Positions 9,921 through 18,567 of a stretch of 41,138 bases of DNA are shown here, in pieces (position 1 is the first letter of the stretch; the number at the start of each line of letters is the position of its first letter). A model generated the notes under the pieces. The model searched no databases, was not told the DNA's origin, and saw only the letters and a list, made by a program, of their open reading frames with translations. Where the stretch lies: positions 1 through 41,138 of the forward strand of contig CAAEVK010000011.1 of the NCBI GenBank assembly GCA_900759475.1. Reading direction: 5' to 3'. A program made the translations under genes and the position numbers. Source of the stretch: Clostridia bacterium (lineage in GTDB: Bacteria > Bacillota > Clostridia > TANB77 > CAG-508).

Positions 9921-9979
9921 TGTGAATAACTTGTGAACAAAAAATGTACATTTAATAGTTATTCACAAAGTTATCCACA
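9921..9979. promoter_or_regulatory. cluster of DnaA boxes
   Basis: Three perfect matches to TTATNCACA lie within 59 bases: TGTGAATAA at 9921-9929 (minus strand), TTATTCACA at 9959-9967 and TTATCCACA at 9971-9979. A degenerate copy (gtttccaca) follows. The flank 9980-10260 is very AT-rich, with many scattered TTACA/TGTAA words. No dnaA, dnaN or strand switch is nearby, so this may be a DnaA-binding regulatory or titration site rather than the replication origin. I see no gene in 9857-10562. Confidence 0.6.
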
Positions 9980-10264
9980 GTTTCCACAGATATTATTTTT
10001 GTAATAATTGTAAACCAAAAATGGTTACATAATATTTAAAATTGTAACGTAAAAGTAATTTTAATGTAAGAAAAATGTAACAATTTTCTTTAAATATAGA
10101 GGAGACCATTGAAAAATATACAAAAACAGAAAATGATAAAATTAAAACAAAAAAGCATAAACGTTACAAAAATATTACAAAACAATTACAAAAACATATG
10201 GCAATATGATGATTAGAGGGCTGCATATATTTACTGTATGATGGTTTAAACTATAAAAAATGCC

Positions 10265-10293
10265 TTGACAATTTTTTGAAAATTTGATAAATT
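10265..10293 (+). promoter_or_regulatory. promoter of the glyS T-box transcript
   Basis: Consensus TTGACA (10265-10270), a 17-base spacer and a weak -10 TAAATT (10288-10293) lie just upstream of the T-box leader. Confidence 0.6.
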
Positions 10294-10324
10294 AATAACA
10301 ATAAAATATTGTGTTGAAGAAGAA

Positions 10325-10507
10325 AAAGTATAATCTGTTTATTTTAAAAGAGAGTTAGGTAAGCTGAAAACTAACAATAAACGTTATATGGGGAGCTTTG
10401 GAGCAAAACAAAATGAAGGTGCTTAAAAGTTTTTACTTTTAAGAACTAGGGTGGAACCGCGAAGTATATTCGTCCCTAGCTATTTAAAATAGCTAGGGAT
10501 TTTTTGA
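10325..10507 (+). promoter_or_regulatory. T-box leader (glycine) of glyS
   Basis: The T-box sequence AGGGTGGAACCGCG is at 10448-10461. Terminator arms are at 10473-10485 and 10487-10499, followed by a T run. The leader is short, as is usual for glycine T-boxes lacking stems II/III. A GGA in atggggagc (about 10392-10394) is a candidate specifier. The 5' boundary is approximate. Confidence 0.85.
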
Positions 10508-10562
10508 GTTAAAAGTAAATAAAATTATTATAAAATTCTTAGCTGGAAATGGAGGATATATT

Positions 10563-11952
10563 ATGGGAAAAGTAACAATGGAACAAATTGTGAATTTGTG
10601 CAAAAACAGAGGATTCATTTATCCAGGATCAGAAATTTATGGAGGACTTGCTAACTCTTGGGATTATGGACCAATTGGCTGTGAGTTAAAGAAAAATATT
10701 AAAGATTTATGGTGGCAAAAATTTATTAGACAATCTAAATACAATGTAGGAATTGATGCTGCCATTATTATGAACCCACAGACTTGGGTGACAACAGGAC
10801 ATGTAGGTGGATTTAGTGACCCATTAATTGATTGTAAATCTTGTAAAACACGTCATAGAGCAGATAAACTAATTGAAGAATGGAACTTTAAAAATGGAGA
10901 ACAAATTTCTGGTTTAGATGGTTGGTCAAATGAAAAATTGGTAGACTATATTAAAAGAAATGATATTCCTTGCCCAAATTGTGGAAAAAATAATTTTACA
11001 GATATTAGAAAGTTTAATTTAATGTTTAAAACTTTTATGGGGGTTACAGAAGATGCAAAATCTGAAGTGTATTTAAGACCAGAAACAGCACAACGGAATG
11101 TTTGTTGACTTTAAAAATGTGTTAAGAACAACAAGAAAAAAAATGCCAATGGGAATTGGACAAATGGGACGTGCTTTTAGAAACGAAATTACACCAGGTA
11201 ATTTTATTTTTAGGACAAGAGAGTTTGAACAAATGGAATTGGAGTTTTTCTGCAAACCGGGAACAGATTTAGAATGGTATGAATATTGGAAAACATTCTG
11301 TAAGAATTGGCTATTATCTTTAGGAATTAAGGAAGAAAATTTAAGAATGAGAGAGCATTCAAAAGAAGAATTAAGTTTTTATAGTAAAGGAACAACAGAT
11401 ATAGAATACTTATTTCCATTTGGTTGGGGAGAACTTTGGGGAATTGCAGATAGAACAGATTATGATTTATCAAGACACATGGAAGCATCAAAAGAGGATT
11501 TAACTTATTTAGACACAGAAACTGGAGAAAAATTTATACCATATTGCGTAGAACCATCGGTAGGGGTAGACAGAGTGTTCTTAACTGTAATGTGTGATGC
11601 TTATGAGGAAGAAGAAATTAGTGAGGGAGATACAAGAATAGTTTTACATTTGCATCCAGCATTAGCTCCATATAAAGTTGCAGTTTTGCCATTATCAAAA
11701 AAATTAAGTGAAAAAGCAAATGAAGTTCACGAAATGTTATCAAAGAGATTTTTATGCGACTATGATGAAGCAGGTAGTATAGGGAAACGTTATAGAAGAC
11801 AAGATGAAATTGGAACACCATTTTGTATTACAATTGATTTTGAAACAGAAAATGACGGATGTGTAACTACAAGAGACAGAGATACCATGGAACAAGTAAG
11901 AGTAAAAATAGAAGAGTTAGAAAATTGGATAGCTAAAAAAATTATTATTTAA
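10563..11952 (+). CDS. glyS: glycyl-tRNA synthetase (single-chain, alpha2 type), with +1 recoding site
   Basis: This class II synthetase charges tRNA-Gly. The incoming frame reaches CGG at 11094-11096 and would stop at TGA (11106-11108) after 181 residues. Skipping C11094 restores ETAQGMFVDF, a conserved family segment, and gives about 462 residues, the usual length for the dimeric type. Other motifs are RGFIYPGSEIYGG at the N terminus, WDYGP, the FRNEITPGNF/FRTREFEQMELEFF motif 2 region, GELWGIADRTDYDL, EPSVGVDR (motif 3) and a C-terminal anticodon-binding domain (LAPYKVAVLPL). SD GGAGGA precedes the ATG. Expression is under the T-box. The decoding event therefore needs glycyl-tRNA in order to make the enzyme that supplies it. 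Confidence 0.95.
11094..11097 (+). other. CGGA recoding site in glyS
   Basis: Context is caa CGGA atg. Expected family sequence is A-Q-G-M-F-V-D-F. The zero frame stops three codons after CGG. Confidence 0.9.
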
Positions 11953-11994
11953 TCCCAAAGTTAAGAAAAATAATAGAAAAATTCTATAAATCAA

Positions 11995-12023
11995 TTGCTT
12001 TTTCTCAAAAGCTGATATATAAT
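11995..12023 (+). promoter_or_regulatory. sigma-A type promoter of ppdK
   Basis: TTGCTT (11995-12000), a 17-base spacer and TATAAT (12018-12023) lie 60 bases before the start codon. Confidence 0.7.
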
Positions 12024-12085
12024 AACAAAGTATTTTTGAGTTAGTTTCAAAATAAAAATCACATAAATTTTAAGGAGGTTTTTTT

Positions 12086-14713
12086 ATGAGTCAAAAGTAT
12101 GTATACCTTTTTAAAGAAGGGAATGCAAAAATGCGTGAATTATTAGGAGGAAAAGGAGCTAACTTGGCAGAGATGACAAGCTTAGGATTACCAATTCCAC
12201 AAGGATTCACAGTAACAACAGAAGCATGTACAAAATACTATGAAGATGGAGAAAAAATTAGTTCAGAAATTGAAACTGAAATTTTTGAATCTTTAAAGAA
12301 ATTAGAAGAAATGACAGGAAAAAAATTAGGAGATTTAGAAAAACCATTATTAGTATCTGTTCGTTCGGGAGCTAGAGCTTCTATGCCTGGTATGATGGAT
12401 ACAATTTTAAACTTAGGTTTAAATGATGAAGTACTAAAAACAATAGCAGCTAAAAATGAAAGATTTGCTTATGATAGCTACAGAAGATTTATTCAAATGT
12501 TTTCTGATGTTGTTATGGAAATACCAAAGCCATTATTTGAAAAAGCAATTGACGAAATGAAAGAGAAAAAAGGCGTTAAATTAGATACCGAATTAACAGC
12601 TTCAGATTTAAAAGAATTAGTTTCTATTTTTAAGGGTATTTATAAAACACAAAAAGGTGAAGAGTTTCCACAAGATTCTAGAATACAATTAATGGAAGCT
12701 GTAAAAGCTGTATTCCGCTCTTGGAACAATGCAAGAGCAATTACATATCGTAGATTAAATGATATTCCAAGTAGCTGGGGAACAGCAGTAAATGTACAAG
12801 AAATGGTTTTTGGAAATATGGGAGATGACTGTGGTACAGGAGTTGCATTTACAAGAAACCCTGCAACTGGTGAAAACAAAATCTTTGGTGAATATTTAAT
12901 GAATGCCCAAGGAGAAGATGTTGTTGCAGGAATTAGAACACCACAACATATTGAAACACTTGAAAAAGTAAATCCAGAAGCATACAAACAATTTGTAGAA
13001 TGTGCTCACAAACTAGAGAATCACTTTAAAGATATGCAAGATATGGAATTTACAATTGAAAGTGGAAAATTATTTTTCTTACAAACAAGAAATGGAAAAA
13101 GAACTGCCAATGCAGCATTAAAAATTGCAGTTGATTTAGTTGAAGAAGGTATGATTGATGAAAAAGAAGCAGTACTAAGAGTAGAGCCAAATCAATTAGA
13201 CCAATTATTACATCCAAACTTTGATACTACTGCGCTAAAAGCTGCAAAAGTTGTTGCAAAAGGATTAGCTGCTTCACCAGGAGCTGCTGCAGGAAAAGTC
13301 GTATTTACAGCAGATAGAGCTGTTGAACTACATAATGCAGGGGAAAAAGATTTAGTTTTGGTAAGGTTAGAAACATCTCCAGAAGACATTGAAGGAATGA
13401 ATGTATGTAAAGGTGTATTGACAGTAAGAGGAGGTATGACATCACATGCTGCTGTTGTTGCTCGTGGTATGGGGACATGCTGTGTAGCTGGTTGTGGAGA
13501 AATTACAGTTAATGAAGAAGAAAAATATTTTGTACTACCAGATGGAAGAAAAGTAACAGAGGGAGAATACATTTCTCTAGATGGTTCTACTGGTAATGTA
13601 TATGGAGAAAAAGTTCCAACAGTAGAAGCTGCTGTAACTGGTAATTTTGCAAAATTAATGGGATGGGCTGACCAATACAGAAAATTAGAAGTAAGAACAA
13701 ATGCAGATACTCCAAAAGATGCAAAACAAGCATATAATTTTGGAGCACAAGGTATAGGATTATGTAGAACAGAGCATATGTTCTTTGCACCAGATAGAAT
13801 TGCTGCAATTCGTGAAATGATTGTATCAAAAACACCAGAACAAAGAGCAAAAGCTTTAGCAAAAATTCTTCCAATGCAAAGAGGAGATTTTGAAGGGTTA
13901 TATAGAGAAATGAAAGGATATCCAGTAACAATTCGTTTCTTAGATCCACCATTACATGAATTTGTACCACATGAAGATGATGACATTAAAGCTTTAGCAA
14001 AAGAAATGGGATTAACATTTGAAGAACTAAAAAATGTTGTAGAGGGACTACATGAATTTAACCCAATGATGGGACATCGTGGATGCCGTTTAGCTGTTAC
14101 ATTCCCAGAAATTGCAGAAATGCAAACAAGAGCTGTTATTGAAGCAGCAATTAATGTAAACAAAGAAGGAATGAATGTAACTCCTGAAATTATGATTCCA
14201 CTTGTTGGAGAGTTAAAAGAATTAAAATATGTTAAAGACATTGTAACAAAAACAGCAGATAAAGTAATTGCAGAAGCTGGTGTAAAACTTGACTATCATG
14301 TAGGAACTATGATTGAGATTCCAAGAGCGGCATTAACTGCTGATGAAATTGCAAAAGAAGCTGAATTCTTCTCATTTGGAACAAATGACTTAACACAAAT
14401 GACATTTGGATTTAGCCGTGATGATGCAGGCAAATTCTTAGGAGACTACTACGAAAAGAAAATTTATGAATCAGATCCATTTGTAAAATTAGACCAAGTT
14501 GGTGTTGGAAAATTAGTAAAAATGGCTGCAGAGTTAGGAAGAAAAACAAGACCAGATATTCACTTAGGAATTTGTGGAGAACATGGTGGAAATCCAGCAA
14601 CAGTTGAGTTCTGCCATAATATAGGGTTAACTTATGTATCTTGCTCACCATTTAGAGTGCCAATTGCAAGATTAGCTGCTGCTCAAGCTGCTATTAAAAA
14701 CCCAAAAGCATAA
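12086..14713 (+). CDS. ppdK: pyruvate, phosphate dikinase
   Basis: PPDK interconverts pyruvate + ATP + Pi with PEP + AMP + PPi; in anaerobes it often works in glycolysis as a PPi-linked pyruvate kinase substitute. The 875-residue protein has the N-terminal ATP-grasp domain (GGKGANLAEM, SVRSGARASMPGMMDT), the swivelling phosphohistidine domain with GGMTSHAAVVARGMG (catalytic His), and the C-terminal PEP/pyruvate barrel (GLCRTEHMF, GTNDLTQMTFGFSRDD, LGICGEHGG). Length is typical. SD AAGGAGG precedes the ATG and it has its own promoter and terminator. Its codon use looks more optimised than the neighbours (fewer rare codons), fitting high expression. It has an ordinary CGC arginine codon at 12716-12718 and no in-frame CGG. 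Confidence 0.97.
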   Translation: MSQKYVYLFKEGNAKMRELLGGKGANLAEMTSLGLPIPQGFTVTTEACTKYYEDGEKISSEIETEIFESLKKLEEMTGKKLGDLEKPLLVSVRSGARASMPGMMDTILNLGLNDEVLKTIAAKNERFAYDSYRRFIQMFSDVVMEIPKPLFEKAIDEMKEKKGVKLDTELTASDLKELVSIFKGIYKTQKGEEFPQDSRIQLMEAVKAVFRSWNNARAITYRRLNDIPSSWGTAVNVQEMVFGNMGDDCGTGVAFTRNPATGENKIFGEYLMNAQGEDVVAGIRTPQHIETLEKVNPEAYKQFVECAHKLENHFKDMQDMEFTIESGKLFFLQTRNGKRTANAALKIAVDLVEEGMIDEKEAVLRVEPNQLDQLLHPNFDTTALKAAKVVAKGLAASPGAAAGKVVFTADRAVELHNAGEKDLVLVRLETSPEDIEGMNVCKGVLTVRGGMTSHAAVVARGMGTCCVAGCGEITVNEEEKYFVLPDGRKVTEGEYISLDGSTGNVYGEKVPTVEAAVTGNFAKLMGWADQYRKLEVRTNADTPKDAKQAYNFGAQGIGLCRTEHMFFAPDRIAAIREMIVSKTPEQRAKALAKILPMQRGDFEGLYREMKGYPVTIRFLDPPLHEFVPHEDDDIKALAKEMGLTFEELKNVVEGLHEFNPMMGHRGCRLAVTFPEIAEMQTRAVIEAAINVNKEGMNVTPEIMIPLVGELKELKYVKDIVTKTADKVIAEAGVKLDYHVGTMIEIPRAALTADEIAKEAEFFSFGTNDLTQMTFGFSRDDAGKFLGDYYEKKIYESDPFVKLDQVGVGKLVKMAAELGRKTRPDIHLGICGEHGGNPATVEFCHNIGLTYVSCSPFRVPIARLAAAQAAIKNPKA

Positions 14714-14734
14714 ATAGAATAAAAAAACAAAAAA

Positions 14735-14772
14735 TACAAAAATTGTTGGTGTTTTTGCCAACAATTTTTGTA
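14735..14772 (+). terminator. terminator after ppdK
   Basis: Perfect 15-bp arms at 14735-14749 and 14758-14772, with an 8-base loop. The 3' arm is T-rich (aatttttgta). Confidence 0.8.
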
Positions 14773-14853
14773 TTAAAAAAATTATGCTTAATGGAAAAAT
14801 AGTAGAGAAAAACAAAAATCTTTAAAATTTCCTTGGAAAATCCGAAAAACATA

Positions 14854-14882
14854 TTGACATCAGTAAAATTAGTAAATATAAT
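14854..14882 (+). promoter_or_regulatory. consensus sigma-A promoter of sigH
   Basis: Perfect TTGACA (14854-14859), a 17-base spacer and perfect TATAAT (14877-14882), followed by SD AGGAGG at 14905-14910. Confidence 0.85.
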
Positions 14883-14924
14883 ACAAATAATGAAAATATT
14901 CATCAGGAGGTAACTTAAATTTAT

Positions 14925-15576
14925 ATGAGCAGTAATTACGTTTTTCATTCCTTTGATACGAACTTAATGAATAGTTCTGATGAAGAGTTAATTAAACTAA
15001 TTAATCAGGGGAACCAAGAAGCATTAGAACTTGTATTCAAAAGATATAAAGAACTTGTGAATATGAAAATTAGCAAGTACTTTATTGTTGGGGCTGAAAA
15101 GGAAGATATTTTTCAAGAAGGTATGATTGGATTATTTAAAGCAATTAAAAGCTATAATAATAAAAAACAAAATTCTTTTAAGTCTTTTGCAAATCTTTGT
15201 ATAGAAAGACAATTAATTACTGCAATTAAAACATCAAATAGGCAAAAACATCAACCATTAAATTCTTATGTATCTTTAAATACAGCAGCTTATGAGCAAG
15301 ATGACGAATCTACCATGCTAGATATTTTTGATTCTAACACTGTTGAAGACCCATTAGATACAATCACAAAAAAAGAATATTATCAATTAATAGAGGATAA
15401 AATAGATAATAATTTAAGCGATTTTGAAAAACAGGTTTTACATAGATATGCTTTGCGGAGAAAGTTACACTGTAATTGCTGAGAAACTAGATACACCTGT
15501 AAAATCCATTGATAACGCAATTCAAAGAATTAGAAAAAAAGCTGCTAAAAGCATTATGCAAGAAGATAATTTTTAA
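14925..15576 (+). CDS. sigH: RNA polymerase sigma factor of the SigH (sigma-30) type, with +1 recoding site
   Basis: SigH directs early stationary-phase and sporulation transcription in Firmicutes. The incoming frame reads CGG at 15456-15458 and would stop at TGA (15480-15482) after 185 residues with a nonsense tail. Skipping C15456 gives A-L-G-E-S-Y-T-V-I-A-E-K-L and the SigH-like ending PVKSIDNAIQRIRKKA, for about 216 residues, normal for SigH. Region 2 is visible as ELVFKRYKELVNMKISKYF...EDIFQEGMIGLFKAI. The shift lies at the start of the region 4.2 helix-turn-helix, so the unshifted product would lack -35 recognition. The SD to ATG spacing (14 bases) is long. The promoter is an unusually perfect sigma-A site. 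The gene precedes a tRNA-Thr gene. Confidence 0.93.
15456..15459 (+). other. CGGA recoding site in sigH
   Basis: Context is ttg CGGA gaa. The shift separates sigma region 2-3 from region 4.2. Confidence 0.9.
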
Positions 15577-15617
15577 ATAATATAGAGGGTTTGATAAAAA
15601 ACTAACCCAATTTATAT

Positions 15618-15693
15618 GCTTCTATAGCTCAGTAGGTAGAGCACAGCCATGGTAAGGCTGGGGTCGCCGGTTCAATTCCGGCTGGAAGCTCCA
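15618..15693 (+). tRNA. tRNA-Thr (anticodon GGT)
   Basis: Acceptor arms are GCTTCTA (15618-15624) and TGGAAGC, the latter followed by discriminator T and an encoded CCA (15691-15693). The anticodon stem is CAGCC/GGCTG (15644-15648 and 15656-15660), with loop ATGGTAA and anticodon GGT at 15651-15653. The T arm is GCCGG-TTCAATT-CCGGC. It reads ACC and ACT threonine codons. Confidence 0.95.
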
Positions 15694-15694
15694 A

Positions 15695-15743
15695 TAGTCA
15701 TGATAATAGGCAAGCCAAATTGACTTGCCTATTATTATGACTA
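15695..15743. terminator. long hairpin after tRNA-Thr, possibly bidirectional terminator
   Basis: Arms 15695-15714 and 15724-15743 pair over 20 bp with one G-U. There is no clear T run on either side. It lies between the tRNA and the convergent small gene on the minus strand. Confidence 0.55.
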
Positions 15744-15759
15744 CTGAAATTGAACTTGG

Positions 15760-15909
15760 TTACTGCAAAGAATAGAGCACTACCAGTGCAATGGACAATA
15801 AAATGGTAAGTGTACAATGAAATTTCCGACGCTCTTTCCAAGACACAGTAAGCCAAAGAAAACTAATGAAGAGTAATGCTAATATAATTGTTACAATAGT
15901 CATGCCCAT
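15760..15909 (-). CDS. small membrane protein (49 residues), unknown
   Basis: On the minus strand an ATG at 15909 is preceded by AAAGGAAG at good spacing. The product has two hydrophobic stretches (TIVTIILALLFISFLWLTV and TLTILLSIALVVLYSL) separated by a basic KERRKFH turn, typical of a two-helix membrane hairpin. A longer in-frame TTG start at 15963 is possible but lacks a ribosome binding site. No family recognised. Confidence 0.5.
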   Translation of the reverse strand: MGMTIVTIILALLFISFLWLTVSWKERRKFHCTLTILLSIALVVLYSLQ

Positions 15910-16154
15910 TTTTTTCTTCCTTTCTTTTTGATGTTCCATGCAGTTTAGGAAAGTTTCAAGCAAGGTATTACCTTTTTTCTAAAGTTAGTATATCACAAAT
16001 CTGCATAACTTGCAACTCTTCAATTTTTCATATTAAAAACTATTTACCTAAATAAAAAAATGTGATATACTTATCAACAATATATTGTTTATTGTTAACC
16101 AGTGCTTTGCATTGGCATACAGTAAGGAAAATAGTAAAGGAAAGAGGAAATAAT

Positions 16155-17246
16155 TTGAAAATAGGAATTGTAGGCTTACCTAATGTAGGAAAAAGTACTT
16201 TGTTTAATGCAATTACAAACGCAGGTGCAGAATGTGCTAATTATCCATTTTGCACAATAGAACCAAATGTAGGAGTTGTTCCTGTTCCAGATGAAAGGCT
16301 AGCAGTATTAACTAAAATGTATAATTCCAAAAAGACAACATCAGCTGTTGTTGAATTTGTTGACATTGCAGGACTAGTAAAAGGAGCAAGTAAAGGAGAA
16401 GGTTTAGGAAATAAATTTTTATCTCATATTCGAGAAGTAGATGCTATTTGTGAAGTGGTAAGATGTTTCGAGGATTCTAATATAACACATGTAGAAGGTT
16501 CCATTGATCCTATTAGAGATGTTGAAATTATTAATTTAGAATTAATTTTAGCAGACATGGAAACATTAGAAAAACGTATTGACAGAGTAAAGAAAATGCT
16601 AAAAGCAGATAAAAAATGTCAGTTAGAACTAAATGTATTAGAAAAAATACAATTAGCTTTAACAGAAGGAAAACCAGCAAGAAGTGTTTTTCTTACAGAT
16701 GAGGAAAGAGAATTAATAAAAGAGGTATTATTACTTACTTCAAAACCAATTTTATACATTGCCAATGTTTCGGAAATGCAATTAGATAATATAGAAAATG
16801 ATGAAAATGTCAAAAAACTAAAAACATATGTTAGTCAAGAAAAAGCAGAAGTAATTCCTCTTTGCGTTAAAATTGAAGAAGAACTCACTGTTTTAGATGA
16901 TGAAGATAAAAAAGAGATGTTAAATGAATTGGGATTAAATGAGTCAGGGTTAGATAAAGTAATTAAGGCAAGTTATAAGCTATTGGGATTAATGTCATTT
17001 TTAACAGCAGGAGAGCCAGAAGTTAGAGCATGGACAATCAAAATAGGAACAAAAGCACCACAAGCTGCTGGAAAAATTCATACCGATATTCAAAAAGGAT
17101 TTATTAGAGCAGAGATTGTATCTTACGACGATCTAGTAAGAGAGGGTTCTATGACAAATGTAAAAGAAAAAGGTTTATTACGTTCTGAAGGAAAAGAATA
17201 TATTATGCAAGAAGGAGATATTGTTTTATTTAGATTTAATGTATAA
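16155..17246 (+). CDS. ychF: redox-regulated ATPase / Obg-family P-loop protein YchF
   Basis: YchF is a universally conserved ATP-preferring P-loop protein that binds the ribosome and acts in stress responses. The 363-residue length is exactly typical. Motifs are G1 GLPNVGKST, NAGAECANYPFCTIEPN, G3 DIAGLVKGASKGEGLGN, and the C-terminal TGS domain with AWTIKIGTKAPQAAGKIH and RAEIVSYDDL, ending DIVLFRFNV. The start is TTG at 16155, supported by SD AAAGAGG (16141-16147) and by alignment of LKIGIVGLPN to the family N terminus. The in-frame codons back to 16062 are not needed. A TATACT -10-like element lies near 16067-16072. Confidence 0.95.
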   Translation: MKIGIVGLPNVGKSTLFNAITNAGAECANYPFCTIEPNVGVVPVPDERLAVLTKMYNSKKTTSAVVEFVDIAGLVKGASKGEGLGNKFLSHIREVDAICEVVRCFEDSNITHVEGSIDPIRDVEIINLELILADMETLEKRIDRVKKMLKADKKCQLELNVLEKIQLALTEGKPARSVFLTDEERELIKEVLLLTSKPILYIANVSEMQLDNIENDENVKKLKTYVSQEKAEVIPLCVKIEEELTVLDDEDKKEMLNELGLNESGLDKVIKASYKLLGLMSFLTAGEPEVRAWTIKIGTKAPQAAGKIHTDIQKGFIRAEIVSYDDLVREGSMTNVKEKGLLRSEGKEYIMQEGDIVLFRFNV

Positions 17247-17420
17247 TTTGCAATGTTAAAAGATAATATAATTACAAAAGAAAGATTTTACAATTATACA
17301 GTGATTTTGTAACAAAAATGTAATATGGAAACTATTGCAAAAGAGAGAAAGATGTAGTATAAATATATAAGAATGATATATACTAAAGTTAAAAGAATTC
17401 TAAAGAAAGGGAGAAAAATA

Positions 17421-17774
17421 ATGACAGGATTTAAAAATGTATTAATAATTGTAATAATAAGTATGTTAGTAATTATGATGGTAACTGTTGTAAATGCAAC
17501 AGATGACGATACTTATACTAATATTATTGATGAAGGAACTAGTAACAATAGTACTAATAATACAACTCTAAATAACACAAATACAAATAATACAGTAAAA
17601 AACAATACAACTAATAATAACACAACAAATAAGACAAACAATGGGATTACTAATGTCAATACATTACCAAAAGCAGGAACAACACAAAATATATCAGCTA
17701 TTGTAATAGCAATCATATTTGGAATTTCAGCAGTATATGCGTATAAAAAAATAAAAGATTATAATATAAAATAA
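17421..17774 (+). CDS. LPKAG-type sortase-anchored surface protein, Asn/Thr-rich
   Basis: The 117-residue protein has an N-terminal signal peptide (basic start, hydrophobic core LIIVIISMLVIMMVTVV, then NATDDD). A low-complexity linker of Asn, Thr and Lys follows (about residues 45-75). It ends in a cell-wall sorting signal: LPKAG, a hydrophobic helix (ISAIVIAIIFGISAVYAY) and a basic tail (KKIKDYNIK). SD AAAGGGAG precedes the ATG. A sortase gene lies convergently just downstream and is the likely partner. The Asn/Thr-rich stretch may be variable in length between strains. Confidence 0.8.
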   Translation: MTGFKNVLIIVIISMLVIMMVTVVNATDDDTYTNIIDEGTSNNSTNNTTLNNTNTNNTVKNNTTNNNTTNKTNNGITNVNTLPKAGTTQNISAIVIAIIFGISAVYAYKKIKDYNIK

Positions 17775-17796
17775 AAGTGGGAAACCGCTTTTTTTC
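17775..17796 (+). terminator. terminator after the LPKAG protein gene
   Basis: Short stem aagtgg (17775-17780)/ccgctt (17785-17790) with a GAAA tetraloop, followed by a T run. Confidence 0.75.
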
Positions 17797-17805
17797 TTTT
17801 TTTTA

Positions 17806-17905
17806 TTGTTCCGGAAAAATCTGTGATTTTTCCGGAACAACAAGGTTAAGTTACCTTGATTCGTGCGGTTTGCGAAGCAAACCTGTACATATGGCGAAGC
17901 CACTT
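17806..17905. repeat. cluster of four adjacent hairpins, GC-richer than the flanks
   Basis: In order: a perfect 16-bp stem around TTCCGGAA cores (about 17807-17841); AAGGT/ACCTT (about 17843-17859); GGTTTGC-GAA-GCAAACC (about 17867-17883); and TGGC-GAA-GCCA (about 17893-17903). Two share a GAA loop. No protein is encoded. This could be a REP/MITE-like element or a structured RNA between the convergent surface protein and sortase genes. Confidence 0.6.
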
Positions 17906-17952
17906 TTCTTATTTTCCTTGTTATAAATTAATAGTTTAATTACTATAGGATA

Positions 17953-18567
17953 TTATTTTATAATAAATTTTTCCACTGCTTTTACAATAATCCTATTTCC
18001 ATTTAAGTTATTACAAGTAACAAGTGTTAATTCCTTTTTTCCAAAAGTATCTTGCAAAGTGCAAGAGGTATCTGTAAATGGTGTTTCATATTTTTTATAA
18101 ATCCTATATTCTATAACTTTAGATAAATTATCTTCAACAAAAACAGTATCTCCAATTTCTAATTGATGTAAATTACTAAAAAATGTATCATTATTATAAT
18201 TGTGTCCTGCAATGCAAAGGTTACCTATTTCATTTGGATTAGGACCATAGAACTTACAGATAGATTTTTTTAATAAATCATCATCTAATTGAGAAATAAT
18301 AGAATAATGAATATTAATTTTGGGAATAGATAGAGTACCTATTATTTGTGGAGTATTTGTAAGTGAAAGAGCAATAGAATTATTTGCATAAAGTTTTGAA
18401 ATTTGATAACTATCTAAAAGATTTTGGTTAGAAGAGTCTGCAAAATAATAAGAAATTAACATATAAACCAAACAGCCAACTATTATTAAAATAGAAACAG
18501 TTAATTCTATTCTAAAAAAAACAATATATTTTTTATGATTAATTGGAACAATTAAAATTTGGTTCAT
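17953..18567 (-). CDS. sortase (probably class D-like)
   Basis: This 204-residue transpeptidase would attach surface proteins to the cell envelope. It has an N-terminal membrane anchor (about residues 20-43) and a sortase core with IGTLSIPKINI. The catalytic triad is visible: His in AGHNYNN, Cys in LTLVTCNN and Arg in NGNRIIVKA. The class assignment is an estimate from size and the TLVTC-type motif. It is convergent with the LPKAG protein gene at 17421, whose sorting motif is the obvious candidate substrate. Confidence 0.92.
   Translation of the reverse strand: MNQILIVPINHKKYIVFFRIELTVSILIIVGCLVYMLISYYFADSSNQNLLDSYQISKLYANNSIALSLTNTPQIIGTLSIPKINIHYSIISQLDDDLLKKSICKFYGPNPNEIGNLCIAGHNYNNDTFFSNLHQLEIGDTVFVEDNLSKVIEYRIYKKYETPFTDTSCTLQDTFGKKELTLVTCNNLNGNRIIVKAVEKFIIK

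Noticed and set aside
9857..10562. Chromosomal replication origin
   Set aside because: DnaA boxes are present, but there is no dnaA or dnaN and no change in gene direction across the site; kept only as a DnaA-box cluster.
13192..14241. 349-codon open frame on the minus strand inside ppdK
   Set aside because: It is antisense to a highly conserved gene, has no ribosome binding site or recognisable domain, and is explained by codon bias of ppdK.
16062..16154. Extended N terminus of YchF
   Set aside because: The extra 31 codons precede the universal KIGIVGLPN start and overlap the promoter and leader; TTG 16155 has a good SD.
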